Below the pieces are notes generated by a model. It had not been told where the DNA came from. It did no database searches and saw only the letters and a program-made list of their open reading frames with translations. A DNA stretch of 64,000 nt from Roseihalotalea indica (lineage in GTDB: Bacteria > Bacteroidota > Bacteroidia > Cytophagales > Cyclobacteriaceae): NCBI RefSeq assembly GCF_022458895.1, contig NZ_JAINFL010000004.1:744001-808000 (forward strand), in the 5' to 3' direction. The position numbers and the translations under genes are program-made. Shown here piece after piece: positions 14,670 to 24,918 of the stretch (position 1 is the stretch's first letter; each line of letters opens with the position of its first letter).

Positions 14670-17621
14670 TTAAGGCTGGCGTGCCTGTGCTTCCGCAGAT
14701 TGATAAAAGCTTTCGGGTGGCCCCAGATAACTAGGTTTTACTCCTCCAGTATCTATCACCAACTTTTGAAGCACAACTGCCGGGTCAACCATCCAAAACT
14801 TCAGCACATGTTTACCCGGAGCCTCAATATAGTGCTCTGATACCAAAATACTAATATTATTACTTACATTTTCTCCCCACGTTTGTGTAGAACTATCGGC
14901 ATGCATGTTGATGATCTGCGGTTCCTCGTCGTCAATAGACACTGCATACTGTAAGCCCTCGTCATCATGGAAATTGAGCGTGGGAGATAGATACGCGTGC
15001 ACTTTCACTGCCCCACTATCGGATAAATATATGTTATATTCCAGGTGTGGGCTGTCCCCGCCGGGCGACTGAGAAGATGCCGTGACCGGAAAAGGGGTTA
15101 TGGCCGATAGGGTGCTCCCCATGTTGGGAATTTGTTGCCAGGTGATGGAATCGCTGCTGACAGCTTGGGTGTAGTGCGCTGCTTCTATGGATACATAACC
15201 ATTGCTCTCTACAAAACCCGCTATTTCTTCCCGGCTCGGGGAAGCTGGGTTATGGACATTTGCTATCACAGTGACTTTAGAACCTTCTGTACCGTTAATT
15301 GTAATGGGCACCTGATGATCACCTTCCGGTACCTGTTGCCAGTTGATCGTGACCCATACTCGCTCTTCTTTTTCAATTTCCCCTTTTTCAGTGCTTAGTT
15401 CTACCCAGGGTTCTGATGCTGAAGCAATAAACTCAAAAGATGATTGCCCCCGGTTAAAAATGTCAATATAGTAGCGGGGTTGCTGAAATTTGTCAAATTC
15501 GGGCAGTACGGCTTTCTGCTGAGTTTCCGGCCACCATCCGGCTGATCCCTGAATGGCAATGCCCATTGCGGCATCTTCGGGCAGATTAATGGTTTGCACT
15601 TCGGGCATGTTGTTCTGTTCGGGTTGCTGCCAGTAGGTATAACCGATGTGAGTCTGATCCATCATGTGGCTCCACTTACCATCCGCTAATTCTTCGTTGT
15701 AGTAACGGGTAAGTTCGGCATCCTTCTCGAAAAGCACTTTCACTTTCTCGGACAGTTCATTCGTGATGGCTCGGCCCTGTTCGGCGTACAGATGATTCTT
15801 TCCGGCGGTTACGTAGAGCTCATTCAGGTTTGCGCAGGCCTGGATTGGAAACAGAACCAGTTGATAAAAGGCGGCTTGCTGCTCTTCTGGTAAAGTATTG
15901 TATAACTCCTCGGCTTCGCGGGCTAGTTGATTATAATCTTCCACTATTCTTTCCGCTTCCCGGTAGTGTACCAGGCTATAGGTTTCGGGTGAAAGCAGCT
16001 CCGGCTTCCGTCGACCGTTGTACCGGGTATAGCGGGTCAGCATGTCGGCAATTGTATCGGCATGCTCAGGGCCAAACTGCTCTTCGGACCACAGTTGGGT
16101 GTATTCCGGCAACCGTTCCGCGGGCCATTCATTCGGGTTCCAGGCATAGTCGAGGAAGAAGGTGGTGGGGTACTCCATGGGTTTGATATCGCCTACGTTG
16201 ACGATCCAGACCTGATTGGCTCCATATTCATAGGCCAGATGCATCTGTTCCCAGACTTTGGGAATAGGGTTGGTATTCAGCCACTTGTAGTTTCGGGGAC
16301 CGCCTACATAATCAAAGTGATAATAGATACCGTAGCCACCTTCGCGCAACGTATCCCCTACTTCCGGTAGTTTACGGATGTTGCCCCAGTTGTCGTCGCA
16401 GAGTAATAAGGTTACATCATCGGGTACGCGCATACCTTTGTCGTAGTAATCCTGCACCTCTTTGTATAAGGCCCACATTTGCGGAGTTTCGGAGGCGTCT
16501 TTGCCGGTTACCTCCTCCAGTATGGTTCGCTGGTCATCCACAATCTTTTCCAATAGGGCAATCTCGGTTCCTTCTGACATAGGCTCATCTCCATCCCCTC
16601 GCATCCCGACCGTGACGATGCTTTCGTTGTCGCCCATTCGTTGTACTCCTTCGCGCCAGAACTGTTGCAGGCTATCCGCATTAGTGCGGTAGTTCCAGGC
16701 TCCTTCACCGTACCGTCGCCACTCGTCGTGGGCTCGCATCATGGGTTCGTGGTGTGAGGTACCGATCACAATACCATATTCATTGGCTAAACCGGCATTC
16801 AAGGAATCATCATCGTAAAAAGCGCGCCCCCACATGGCGGGCCAGAGGTAATTGCCCTTCATACGCAAAATCAGTTCGAACACCTTCTCATAAAACTGAT
16901 GATTGAATCCGCCAAATTTTTCTTGAGTCCAGCCCGATAGCGCCGGGGCTTCGTCATTGATAAATATGCCTCGATACTTAACGGCAGGCTCTCCTTTGGT
17001 ATGCTGCCCGGGAATCACATACAAATTTTGCTGCTGCTTAACCGGCACGTCGGCCCACCAGTACCAGGGCGATACCCCGATCTGCCGGGAAAGGTCATAG
17101 ATACCGAAAATGGTGCCCCGTTTGTCGCTACCGGCAATGACCAATGCCTGATTTACACCGGGCATTGGGTCTTTAACCACCTGCAACAGAAAGGCTTCCC
17201 ATTTCCCCTCAATGGCTGACACATCTAGCTTTTTGCTTTTAACCAACTGGTCAATTTCAGGCGACTTACCTAAAGTGCCGATGATCACTATATTTTGAGT
17301 TTTGGGCGGTTGCGACTCAACCGTAAGTTCAGGTTTGGTCTGAGTGACTCGCTCAATATCAGCTTGAAGATCACGGGCTGCCCGAATCACCCCGGCATCA
17401 TCTGAGGTGTTGACATATAACACTGCGGACTCGCCTTCTGAAGTGAGAGCGAAGCTTGACTCAACAAAGGTGTTTGTAACATAAGAGGTACTATCAACTG
17501 CCCAGGCTGGCTTACCATTCGCTATGATGAGCCCCAGAGCAAATAGTATCCCAAAAGTCCAGCGCCACGAACTAACTGTGCGCGGACAATAATATGTTTG
17601 AATAAAATTAATAGCATTCAT
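14670..17621 (-). CDS. GH115 xylan alpha-1,2-glucuronidase
   Basis: The 983-residue exported enzyme (signal about 1-42, ending PAWAVDS) matches GH115. It has an N-terminal alpha/beta domain with VIIGTLGKSPEID and GTIFGIYDLSRQIGVSPWYWW, then the catalytic barrel with RGIFINDEAP, GNYLWPAMWGRAF, GTSHHEPMMRAHDEW, VGMRGDGDEPM and LLLCDDNWGNIRKLP, and a C-terminal beta domain typical of the family. GH115 removes (4-O-methyl-)glucuronic acid from internal xylose residues of long glucuronoxylan. It lies in the same direction as the SASA esterase and SusCD upstream and the DUF6807-ThuA gene downstream. The long N-terminal basic stretch before the signal core is unusual but no better ATG is evident. 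Confidence 0.93.
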   Translation of the reverse strand: MNAINFIQTYYCPRTVSSWRWTFGILFALGLIIANGKPAWAVDSTSYVTNTFVESSFALTSEGESAVLYVNTSDDAGVIRAARDLQADIERVTQTKPELTVESQPPKTQNIVIIGTLGKSPEIDQLVKSKKLDVSAIEGKWEAFLLQVVKDPMPGVNQALVIAGSDKRGTIFGIYDLSRQIGVSPWYWWADVPVKQQQNLYVIPGQHTKGEPAVKYRGIFINDEAPALSGWTQEKFGGFNHQFYEKVFELILRMKGNYLWPAMWGRAFYDDDSLNAGLANEYGIVIGTSHHEPMMRAHDEWRRYGEGAWNYRTNADSLQQFWREGVQRMGDNESIVTVGMRGDGDEPMSEGTEIALLEKIVDDQRTILEEVTGKDASETPQMWALYKEVQDYYDKGMRVPDDVTLLLCDDNWGNIRKLPEVGDTLREGGYGIYYHFDYVGGPRNYKWLNTNPIPKVWEQMHLAYEYGANQVWIVNVGDIKPMEYPTTFFLDYAWNPNEWPAERLPEYTQLWSEEQFGPEHADTIADMLTRYTRYNGRRKPELLSPETYSLVHYREAERIVEDYNQLAREAEELYNTLPEEQQAAFYQLVLFPIQACANLNELYVTAGKNHLYAEQGRAITNELSEKVKVLFEKDAELTRYYNEELADGKWSHMMDQTHIGYTYWQQPEQNNMPEVQTINLPEDAAMGIAIQGSAGWWPETQQKAVLPEFDKFQQPRYYIDIFNRGQSSFEFIASASEPWVELSTEKGEIEKEERVWVTINWQQVPEGDHQVPITINGTEGSKVTVIANVHNPASPSREEIAGFVESNGYVSIEAAHYTQAVSSDSITWQQIPNMGSTLSAITPFPVTASSQSPGGDSPHLEYNIYLSDSGAVKVHAYLSPTLNFHDDEGLQYAVSIDDEEPQIINMHADSSTQTWGENVSNNISILVSEHYIEAPGKHVLKFWMVDPAVVLQKLVIDTGGVKPSYLGPPESFYQSAEAQARQP

Positions 17622-17745
17622 TTTTTACTGGTTAAGGCAAGATTTACCACTAATAATGCTTCTCATGAAAAATGATTACAAGCCTGAACAACCGAAGCTA
17701 TAAGCACTCCTAATTAACAACTTGCATCCCTCCAAAAAACTATAT

Positions 17746-19707
17746 TCAAGGGTCGGTGCGGAATGGAGATGCCGGTAAACCTTCTTGATTATACAGATTA
17801 GCCCCCAGCGGATTATCCATCCAAGCATAGTGTACGTATTTGGGGTTACCTACCTGATCGCTCCATACTATCACTGAGTCGCCTTCGATCTTCGCTTCCG
17901 CCCAGACAAACTCTTTATCCGTTCCGGCAATAGCAAACCATTTGAGCGGTTCCCCATCATTAGAAACCAACCCGCTACCCACATGATCAAACTGGATGAT
18001 GACCCGACCTCCTTCAACACTTGATGAGCGATAAACCGGACCGGATGCGACAACCTCATCGTTCCCATACGCTACCTTCAATGCCGCCAGGGCTAGCCGG
18101 TCTCCTACGGGCTTTTTTCGGTCGGGGTGAATGTCGTTCCACTCACCCAGATCGATAGTTACGGCCATGCCGGTATTCGGCACGCTCAACGCTTTGAGCT
18201 GGGCTTCTCGCATTAGTGCCCAGTTGCTTTCGGAGGGCATGTAATCAACATCCATAAAATTGGGAAGCTGCACGTATAAAAACGGAAGATCAGGTTGCTC
18301 CCACTGACGACGCCAATCGGCAATCTGGGCTGCTTGCAATACCTCATATTCCTCCGGTCGGCCAGCGTTACTTTCGCCTTGATACCAGATGACTCCCTTA
18401 AGCGCATAGGGAATAAGCGGAGCTACCATACCGTTGAATAGTGCCGCAGGTTGGTTTTGTAAACTGATTCCCCTCGGTAACGACTCATTATTTTTTGAAG
18501 CCGAGTACACCGCCCCCACTTTATATTGCCAGTAGCCCATCAGATCGATTGTTTGATTATCTACAGACAGCTCATACGGCTTATCGGGCACAAAGCCTCC
18601 CTTTCCTCCCTGATTGATTACCCGAACGACAATCTCATTTTTACCGGGCTTGAGTACTCCGGCGGGTACGGTATACCGGCGTTGCGGATACTGATATGTG
18701 GTGTTACCGACGAGCACCCCATTCACATACGCAAAATCAGCATCGACAATTCTTCCCAGCGAGAGCTTTGCCGGTTTTCCGGTCATAGAAGCAGGTATAT
18801 CAACCTCCCGACGAAACCATACTACGCCATCGAGATTTTTCAGGCCGATGTCTTCCCAGTAACCGGGTATATTGATGGGATACCAGTTTTCCGGAACATA
18901 GGTGGTATCGTACCAATGCGGAGATTCGGTAAGCCCTACATCTTCAGGCATTGCTTTCGCACGTTCAGCAAAGGCGGCCTGCGCTTCCCGATTGGTTTGG
19001 TTTACAGCCGCCGTATCTTTATTTTCTTCTATGGTCTTCACTATTTCAGGAAACTCCTCGAGCCCTGCTTCACTGGTCCAGGCTTCAATAGGCGTGCCGC
19101 CAACACTGGCATTGATAAGGCCAATGGGTACCCCCTCCGCTTCGTACAACTTTTTGGCGAAGAAGTAAGCCACCACTGAGAATCTTCCAATATTTTCTGA
19201 AGTAGCGGTTTTCCAACTACCCTGCGACAAGTCATCGGCAGGTCCAGTCAGGTTGGGAGATGTGGGTACGAGAAACTGTCGGATTTCTGAATTATTGGCT
19301 TGGGCAATATCCTCCGCATATCGCTCATTGTGCAGTTCCAGGTAATGCACCATATTCGACTGTCCCGAGCAAAGCCACACATCTCCTACCAGAATGTTAT
19401 TCAGGGTAATCTGGTTGCTGGCTGAGATTTCCATCGTGTAAGGCCCTCCGGCTTTTTGCGGAGGAATCTCAACTGACCACTGCCCGTCTGTTTCGGTAGT
19501 TGTCTGGTAACGCTTCTTTTGAAAACGAAGGCTTACTTTCTCTCCGGGTGCAGCCCAGCCCCATATTTTTAAGGGAGTATCGCGTTGCACCACCATGCTA
19601 TCCCGAACCAATGGCGGCAGCTTTACTTGTCCATAGAGCGGCTGAGTAATCCACAGCAGGATAAACAGTGAGAGTGTCACTGCCACTTTATTCCTAATAA
19701 AAGCCAT
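17746..19707 (-). CDS. SGNH/SASA carbohydrate esterase (sialate-O-acetylesterase-like)
   Basis: The 653-residue secreted protein (signal ending PLYG) has the SASA-type SGNH motifs: the nucleophile block VWLCSGQSNM (about residues 114-123) and GVIWYQGESNAGRPEEY, and a late DIHPDRKKPVGDRLALA segment that supplies the Asp/His pair. Between them lies an inserted jelly-roll domain (about 280-390; VWFRREVDIP, GKNEIVVRVINQGGKGG) common in long bacterial members. Annotated members act on sialate, but those in xylan loci remove acetyl groups from xylan. The GH115 neighbour makes xylan deacetylation the likelier role. It precedes GH115 in the same orientation with a 124-base gap. Confidence 0.87.
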   Translation of the reverse strand: MAFIRNKVAVTLSLFILLWITQPLYGQVKLPPLVRDSMVVQRDTPLKIWGWAAPGEKVSLRFQKKRYQTTTETDGQWSVEIPPQKAGGPYTMEISASNQITLNNILVGDVWLCSGQSNMVHYLELHNERYAEDIAQANNSEIRQFLVPTSPNLTGPADDLSQGSWKTATSENIGRFSVVAYFFAKKLYEAEGVPIGLINASVGGTPIEAWTSEAGLEEFPEIVKTIEENKDTAAVNQTNREAQAAFAERAKAMPEDVGLTESPHWYDTTYVPENWYPINIPGYWEDIGLKNLDGVVWFRREVDIPASMTGKPAKLSLGRIVDADFAYVNGVLVGNTTYQYPQRRYTVPAGVLKPGKNEIVVRVINQGGKGGFVPDKPYELSVDNQTIDLMGYWQYKVGAVYSASKNNESLPRGISLQNQPAALFNGMVAPLIPYALKGVIWYQGESNAGRPEEYEVLQAAQIADWRRQWEQPDLPFLYVQLPNFMDVDYMPSESNWALMREAQLKALSVPNTGMAVTIDLGEWNDIHPDRKKPVGDRLALAALKVAYGNDEVVASGPVYRSSSVEGGRVIIQFDHVGSGLVSNDGEPLKWFAIAGTDKEFVWAEAKIEGDSVIVWSDQVGNPKYVHYAWMDNPLGANLYNQEGLPASPFRTDP

Positions 19708-20008
19708 TTAAAAAGTGTGATAAGTTAGTGTTATATATGCAGTAAGAGTTGTGCGAATCAGAATCTACCAGGAAAGGAAAACTTCAGCAAGACAAATGGC
19801 TATTTGTTTCTAAAATGTTACCAGAACGTATAATTGCAATCCATTAGATTGAGTACTATGACTGACGTATGAGACGATCATTTATGTGATGTTAAACCAT
19901 ATTCTCTCCTAAGCTCTTCAGTACGTCTCCTTTTTGTAATGAAACATATATAAATAGCCATCGAATTGAATTAACAAACTCAATCCGATGGCTACATCTT
20001 AAACTAAA
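19708..20008. other. Intergenic region between susD and the SASA esterase
   Basis: This 301-base gap holds a strong hairpin directly behind susD (annotated separately) and an AT-rich leader before the esterase. I see no conserved operator or ORF in the rest. The hairpin suggests partial termination after susCD, with downstream enzymes expressed at a lower level or from their own promoter. Confidence 0.5.
19955..19994 (-). terminator. Terminator-like hairpin after susD
   Basis: A perfect stem TAGCCATCG (19955-19963) / CGATGGCTA (19986-19994) has an inner AATTGA/TCAAT extension. On the minus strand it follows the susD stop by 14 bases and is followed by a T-rich tract (TTTATATATGTTTC). It could terminate the susCD transcript or stabilise its 3' end. 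Confidence 0.75.
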
Positions 20009-21823
20009 TTAGTACCCAGGATTCTGTCCATACTGACCGTTTTCCGCAGTCGGATTGACTGAGGCATCTATCTGCCCCTGAGGTATTGGTCTTAGTGTAT
20101 GGAACGGCTGAGGGTTAGGTATTACCGCACCAGGTCGGGCCGGATAATTATTATATCGGTTCACCCGCTCGATCAACTTGTTGGTACGTACCAAATCAAA
20201 CCATCGCATCTGCTCGCCCACTAGCTCACGAGTACGCTCATCAAGGATGTAATCGATGCCCTCGTTTTGCAGATCGGTCAAAGTATTAGCAGTCATGGCT
20301 GTTTCAGCGCCAGGAGCTGCAGCCCGTAGTCGAACCACATTAATCAGATCGGCGGCCTCAGACTCATTGCCAAGCTGAAGAGCAGCTTCGGCAGCAATCA
20401 GGTAGGTTTCCGCAAAACGATACACGATAAAAGGCCGAACTGAAGTCACATTAGGGTCATTCCCTTCGCGAGGTTGCGTAGAAAGAAACTTAAGCAGAGC
20501 CGGGTAATATTTGTTTTGCTCGTTGTATCCGTCGTAATCTGTATAGCCGGTTTCGGTGCCGAAATACACATCCGGGTCAGTGGCTTCGGTAGGAGTGAAT
20601 ACCACATATCTGCGGTCATTGATCGTAGGTTCTACTTCCGCCGCCAGGTAATCCGGCACCAGCCAGATGGCAGTATCCCCTAGCGCAAGCCCTTTCGGAT
20701 TATTTCGCGTCTCATCATTAACATACCAGACCGTCCGGAAGCTCTTGTCGTACCGAGTGTCATTGATTTTATCAGCAAAAGCAATGTTGGTAGTATAAGA
20801 GGTTGGGCAATACCGTACCCACACCCGGCCATATTCCACATTACGAGCCACTCCCGGCGTGTTCTGTTCGTAGAATGGATTAAAGAAGAAATTACTTCGG
20901 TTCTGATAACCGGGACCGCCGAAAGCGGTGTTGTTATTAAAAGTAACATCGTCTATCCAGTTTACCTGCCACAGTGTTTCAGAACTCCACTCATTTCCCT
21001 GTTCGTGCACCTGCGCAAAGTCAGGCAGCAAGTCTACTCCATAAGCAGCTTTATTATTAATAAGCTCCGTTGCCAGATTATACGCCTGTTGAAAATCGTC
21101 GGCCTCAGCAGCCTCAGACCAGGCTCGGGTCAGATACACTTTAGATAATAAGTGCAGAGCGCTGGCTTTCCAGGCACGTCCGGGATTATTGGGTCGGGCA
21201 TCCGGCAAATCATCATCACCACCATCGGTAATAGATTCCAGATCACTAATGATAGCATCATACGTTTCTTCCAGCGACGCCCGGGAAGCAAAGTTATCGG
21301 TACTGGTATTGAATTGTAATGGCCCTGAACCCAGATCGAGGGTAACCCCGCCAAAGGACTGAACCAGAATAAAGTACCACTGCGCCCGAATAAACTTGGC
21401 CTCGGCAATCAGCCCGTTTCGCTCCTCGGGTTCGAGGTCGGTAGCTTCAGCACCTAGTTCAATAATCCCGTTGCAGGTATTAATAGCCGGATAGGCATTA
21501 TTCCAGGCAGCTCCCAAGTCGCCCAAACTAGGGTTTAGCTGGTCATCATACACATTCAGTGGGGGATTGGTGGTTTGTTGGGCATGGGTGTATTCATCCG
21601 TGCCGTACACGGTCATATTCATCCCCCCTTCGTTGGCATAGAAATACCGGAATCGCGCATACGCAGCCGTAACCCCCGCCTGGAGACCAGCCGATGTGGT
21701 AAAGTATTCCGGGGTTAGCACGGAACGAGGTTGCTCATCAAGACGATCCTGGCAACTAGTGCTTGCCATGACTACGGTTAATGTAGTGGCAAGTGTTGTA
21801 TATATTTTTGTTTTCAATTTCAT
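20009..21823 (-). CDS. susD: SusD/RagB-family nutrient-binding outer-membrane lipoprotein
   Basis: The 604-residue protein has a lipoprotein signal (VVMASTSC, Cys about 24) followed by DRLDEQPRSVLTPEYF, the standard SusD start. RagB features follow: EAKFIRAQWYFILVQSFGGV, KASALHLLSKVYLTRAW and the C-terminal EAALQLGNESEAADLINVVRLRAA, ILDERTRELVGEQMRWFDLVR and LRPIPQGQIDAS. SusD is the lid that binds the oligosaccharide on the cell surface and delivers it to SusC. It is five bases downstream of susC. Length is slightly above the usual 500-580 residues. The ligand is presumably decorated xylo-oligosaccharide, judged from the adjacent enzymes. Confidence 0.96.
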   Translation of the reverse strand: MKLKTKIYTTLATTLTVVMASTSCQDRLDEQPRSVLTPEYFTTSAGLQAGVTAAYARFRYFYANEGGMNMTVYGTDEYTHAQQTTNPPLNVYDDQLNPSLGDLGAAWNNAYPAINTCNGIIELGAEATDLEPEERNGLIAEAKFIRAQWYFILVQSFGGVTLDLGSGPLQFNTSTDNFASRASLEETYDAIISDLESITDGGDDDLPDARPNNPGRAWKASALHLLSKVYLTRAWSEAAEADDFQQAYNLATELINNKAAYGVDLLPDFAQVHEQGNEWSSETLWQVNWIDDVTFNNNTAFGGPGYQNRSNFFFNPFYEQNTPGVARNVEYGRVWVRYCPTSYTTNIAFADKINDTRYDKSFRTVWYVNDETRNNPKGLALGDTAIWLVPDYLAAEVEPTINDRRYVVFTPTEATDPDVYFGTETGYTDYDGYNEQNKYYPALLKFLSTQPREGNDPNVTSVRPFIVYRFAETYLIAAEAALQLGNESEAADLINVVRLRAAAPGAETAMTANTLTDLQNEGIDYILDERTRELVGEQMRWFDLVRTNKLIERVNRYNNYPARPGAVIPNPQPFHTLRPIPQGQIDASVNPTAENGQYGQNPGY

Positions 21824-21828
21824 GGGAA

Positions 21829-24800
21829 TTAGAATTTTAGGTTGACGCCGAACAAAATCGCTCTCGTGGGAGGAGTGTTAAGTCCTACTACTAAGCTACC
21901 TTCTCCGAAGCCCGGAGTGTTGGTAGTGGTGTTGTCGCCAGCGTTAAGGCTTTGAGTAGGCTCAGGATCAATACCGCCCATTTTAACATAGTCTGAAAAG
22001 AAGGCCTGGAATGGATTCTGCGCCCGCACGTACACGCGCAATGAACTGATTCCGCTATTTCCAAACCAAGTTTCAGGGATGTTATAACCCAGATTGATAC
22101 TTCTGACTTTCATGAACGATGCATCATAGTAGCCCAGGGTAGAACCATAATCAGGTTGCTGGCCGGTGCCGGGTTGAGGAAACTCGTTGGTAGGGTTTTC
22201 CGGGGTCCAGTAGTCCACGCGAGGCCCGTTTCGGCGTCCTTCCAGGTTATTAATCGGGTTAGACTGGTTTGCCTGATAAACAGTGCTTACTAGCGTACCG
22301 CCGACTTTCCAGAAGAGTACAAACGACAGGTCAAAACCTTTATAAGAGAAACTATTAGTCATTCCCCCCGCCCAGGTAGGTTGAGGGCTTCCTAATACAA
22401 TTCGGTCATCAGCATTGATTACGCCATCGGTTGCGTCAGCCACTCCATCTCCGTCAGTATCAACGGTGATCTGATCTTTGATCTTGATCTCGCCGGGCTC
22501 AAAACCATCGGGTAGTTCTGTATCACCCGTTTGCACGATACCGATTTTTTCGTAATCATAAATTGCACCAATAGGCTGACCTACAAACCAGCCATTGTTA
22601 ATGTTTCGGTCTACCCCTCCCGCCAGATAGGTGATTTTTCCTCGGTTCAGGTAGAAGTTGAAATCAGTCGTCCAGCGGAAGCCTCTTCCGTCTGAGGAAT
22701 TATCGGTTATATTCACTGAGCTGATTGAGAACTCAACTCCTTTGTTTTCCGACTCACCGACATTCTTCACCACGCTGCTCACTCCTGAGGTTGCAGGTAA
22801 CGATACACTCTGCAGTATGTCCTCGGTTTTTTGCTGATAAAGTTCCAGACTACCCGTGATTCTATCACTTAGCAGACCGAAATCAAGTCCTAAGTTGGTC
22901 GTTGTGGTAAACTCCCACGACAGCGAAGAATTGGGTAATTGGTTCACATAATATCCATATAACCCACTTTCTCCGAAATTATATGGCTCTGAGGTTAACG
23001 ATCCCAGCGAAGCGTACGGATCTACTGCCTGGTTTGACGTAATACCGTAACCGGCGCGCAGCTTAAGATTGGAAATAGCTCCTATCCCACTCATAAACGA
23101 CTCATTGCTGATGTTCCAGCCCAGAGCAACTGCGGGGTAATAATACCATTTGTTTCCCGAAGCCAAACGAGAAGAACCATCTGCCCGATAGCTCGCAGTC
23201 AGCAAGTAACGGTCGGCATAGCTATAATTTACTCGCCCCATGTAAGAGAGAATGGCCGACTTGGAATAATAAGAAGTTCCCGCGGGTACTGATGAAGTAT
23301 TAGCCAGACCAAGATTATAGTAGTAAGTGTAATCAGCCGGAAGATCCTGGGCATTGGCTGCACTTCTAAACTGTTCTATTTCCTGGATACTGTATAGTGC
23401 AGTCACGTTTAGTTGATGCTCTCCGGCAAAGGTCTTGTCATAGGTAAGCAGATTTTCAATGGTATAACTCCAGCTATTGGTATTTTCTATATCAGCCGCG
23501 TTGACTGATCCATTTCTAAAGGGGGTTTGAGAGCCTGAATACGTACCATAATTATCCTGAAACAAATCAAGCCCTACGTTGAGCCGATACTTTAGCCCAT
23601 CCATGATGTCAACCTCGCCATACAGACTATTAAAAGTTCGCAATCTTCGGCGCTGTTGCTTCCACTCGTTATCCCGATTGATCAGGAGAGGATTCAGGGT
23701 TTCCGGGTTAGCACTAAACTCAGCCGGGTTTGTATTGATGGTTCCATCGTCATTATAAGCACTATATAACGGACTAAGGGTAAGCAGAGAAAACATGAGC
23801 GAAATATTCTCACCATCGTTAATGTTAAACTGGTTCATGGTGTTAAGCCCAATTCTTATCCGATCGTTAATCTCCTGGTCAATAGTTCCGGTAACTGAAT
23901 AGCGAGTATAGGCCTGTCCGGGCAAAACGGTCGTCTGCTTGAAGTAACCGGCCGAGAGATAGTATTGAGTATTTTCAGTTCCTCCCCGGGTACCAATATT
24001 ATGGTCGGTCATGAAACCAGGCTGATAGAGCAAATCCTGCCAGTCGGTGCTTCTTCCGGCAGCCAGATTCGCTTCTTCGTCGGGAGTAAAGGTAAAGGTA
24101 GAACCACCCTCACTAGCCGCTTGCCGAAAAGCGGCAAACTCCTGACCGTTCATAAGCTCATACTTATCAATGGCAGAGGTAGGACCATAATAACCATTAT
24201 AAAACAGCTCAGGCTCGCCGGTTTGTCCTCTTTTGGTAGAAATGATGATTACCCCGTTGGACCCTCTTGAACCGTAGATAGCCGTTGAAGAAGCATCCTT
24301 TAAAACGTTGATAGATGCAATATCATTAACGTTAATATCATTGATAGACCCATTGAAAGGAATCCCATCTAAAACGATAAGCGGGTCATTAGAGCCAGTA
24401 AGTGACCGGCTACCCCGAATACGAATCTGCGCATCGCCGCCGGGTCTGGATGATGTATTAGTTATCTCTACACCCGCCGCACGGCCTTGCAACGCTTGGC
24501 TGAAGTTGGCGACTGGAACTTCTCTAAGCGACTCACCAGAGACCTGGGTGATTGCCCCGGTCACATCACTTTTCTTTTGGGTACCATAACCAATTACTAC
24601 CACTTCGGATAATTGGGTCAGATCCGGTGCAAGCTCTATATCAATAGTTGACTGGCTTCCTACAGGTACCTCCAATCTTTCATACCCAATGGAAGAAAAA
24701 ACCAGAATAGCATCATCTTCTGATACCTGTAATGTAAAATTCCCGTCCACATCCGTGACGGTTCCTTGAGAAGTGTTTTTAATTAGAATATTGACGCCGG

Positions 24801-24918
24801 GGAGAGCTTCACCCGTCGATAAATCCTTCACTGTGCCGGACACCTGTTGCTGGGCAATGGCCACTGGAATAAGCCAGCCCCATAGTAGGCCAAAGAGTAC
24901 AAACCTTTTCATATACAT
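21829..24918 (-). CDS. susC: SusC/RagA-family TonB-dependent glycan importer
   Basis: The 1029-residue protein has a signal (about 1-22, PVAIAQQQ), a carboxypeptidase-regulatory-like domain (about 25-105; VSGTVKDLSTGEALPGVNIL), a plug (about 112-225; EVVVIGYGTQKKSDVTGAI, RIRGSRSLTGSNDPLIVLDG, ILKDASSTAIYGSRGSNGVI) and a 22-strand-type barrel ending ILFGVNLKF. It forms the outer-membrane channel for oligosaccharides with SusD. Two in-frame starts lie six bases apart (24918 and 24912, MYMKRF) and either could be used. It is transcribed divergently from a LacI regulator, with a perfect LacI-type operator 226 bases upstream. Confidence 0.97.
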   Translation of the reverse strand: MYMKRFVLFGLLWGWLIPVAIAQQQVSGTVKDLSTGEALPGVNILIKNTSQGTVTDVDGNFTLQVSEDDAILVFSSIGYERLEVPVGSQSTIDIELAPDLTQLSEVVVIGYGTQKKSDVTGAITQVSGESLREVPVANFSQALQGRAAGVEITNTSSRPGGDAQIRIRGSRSLTGSNDPLIVLDGIPFNGSINDINVNDIASINVLKDASSTAIYGSRGSNGVIIISTKRGQTGEPELFYNGYYGPTSAIDKYELMNGQEFAAFRQAASEGGSTFTFTPDEEANLAAGRSTDWQDLLYQPGFMTDHNIGTRGGTENTQYYLSAGYFKQTTVLPGQAYTRYSVTGTIDQEINDRIRIGLNTMNQFNINDGENISLMFSLLTLSPLYSAYNDDGTINTNPAEFSANPETLNPLLINRDNEWKQQRRRLRTFNSLYGEVDIMDGLKYRLNVGLDLFQDNYGTYSGSQTPFRNGSVNAADIENTNSWSYTIENLLTYDKTFAGEHQLNVTALYSIQEIEQFRSAANAQDLPADYTYYYNLGLANTSSVPAGTSYYSKSAILSYMGRVNYSYADRYLLTASYRADGSSRLASGNKWYYYPAVALGWNISNESFMSGIGAISNLKLRAGYGITSNQAVDPYASLGSLTSEPYNFGESGLYGYYVNQLPNSSLSWEFTTTTNLGLDFGLLSDRITGSLELYQQKTEDILQSVSLPATSGVSSVVKNVGESENKGVEFSISSVNITDNSSDGRGFRWTTDFNFYLNRGKITYLAGGVDRNINNGWFVGQPIGAIYDYEKIGIVQTGDTELPDGFEPGEIKIKDQITVDTDGDGVADATDGVINADDRIVLGSPQPTWAGGMTNSFSYKGFDLSFVLFWKVGGTLVSTVYQANQSNPINNLEGRRNGPRVDYWTPENPTNEFPQPGTGQQPDYGSTLGYYDASFMKVRSINLGYNIPETWFGNSGISSLRVYVRAQNPFQAFFSDYVKMGGIDPEPTQSLNAGDNTTTNTPGFGEGSLVVGLNTPPTRAILFGVNLKF

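Noticed and set aside
18526..19179. Long (217-codon) ORF antisense to the SASA esterase
   Set aside because: Opposite-strand shadow of a gene with intact SGNH motifs; no family resemblance.
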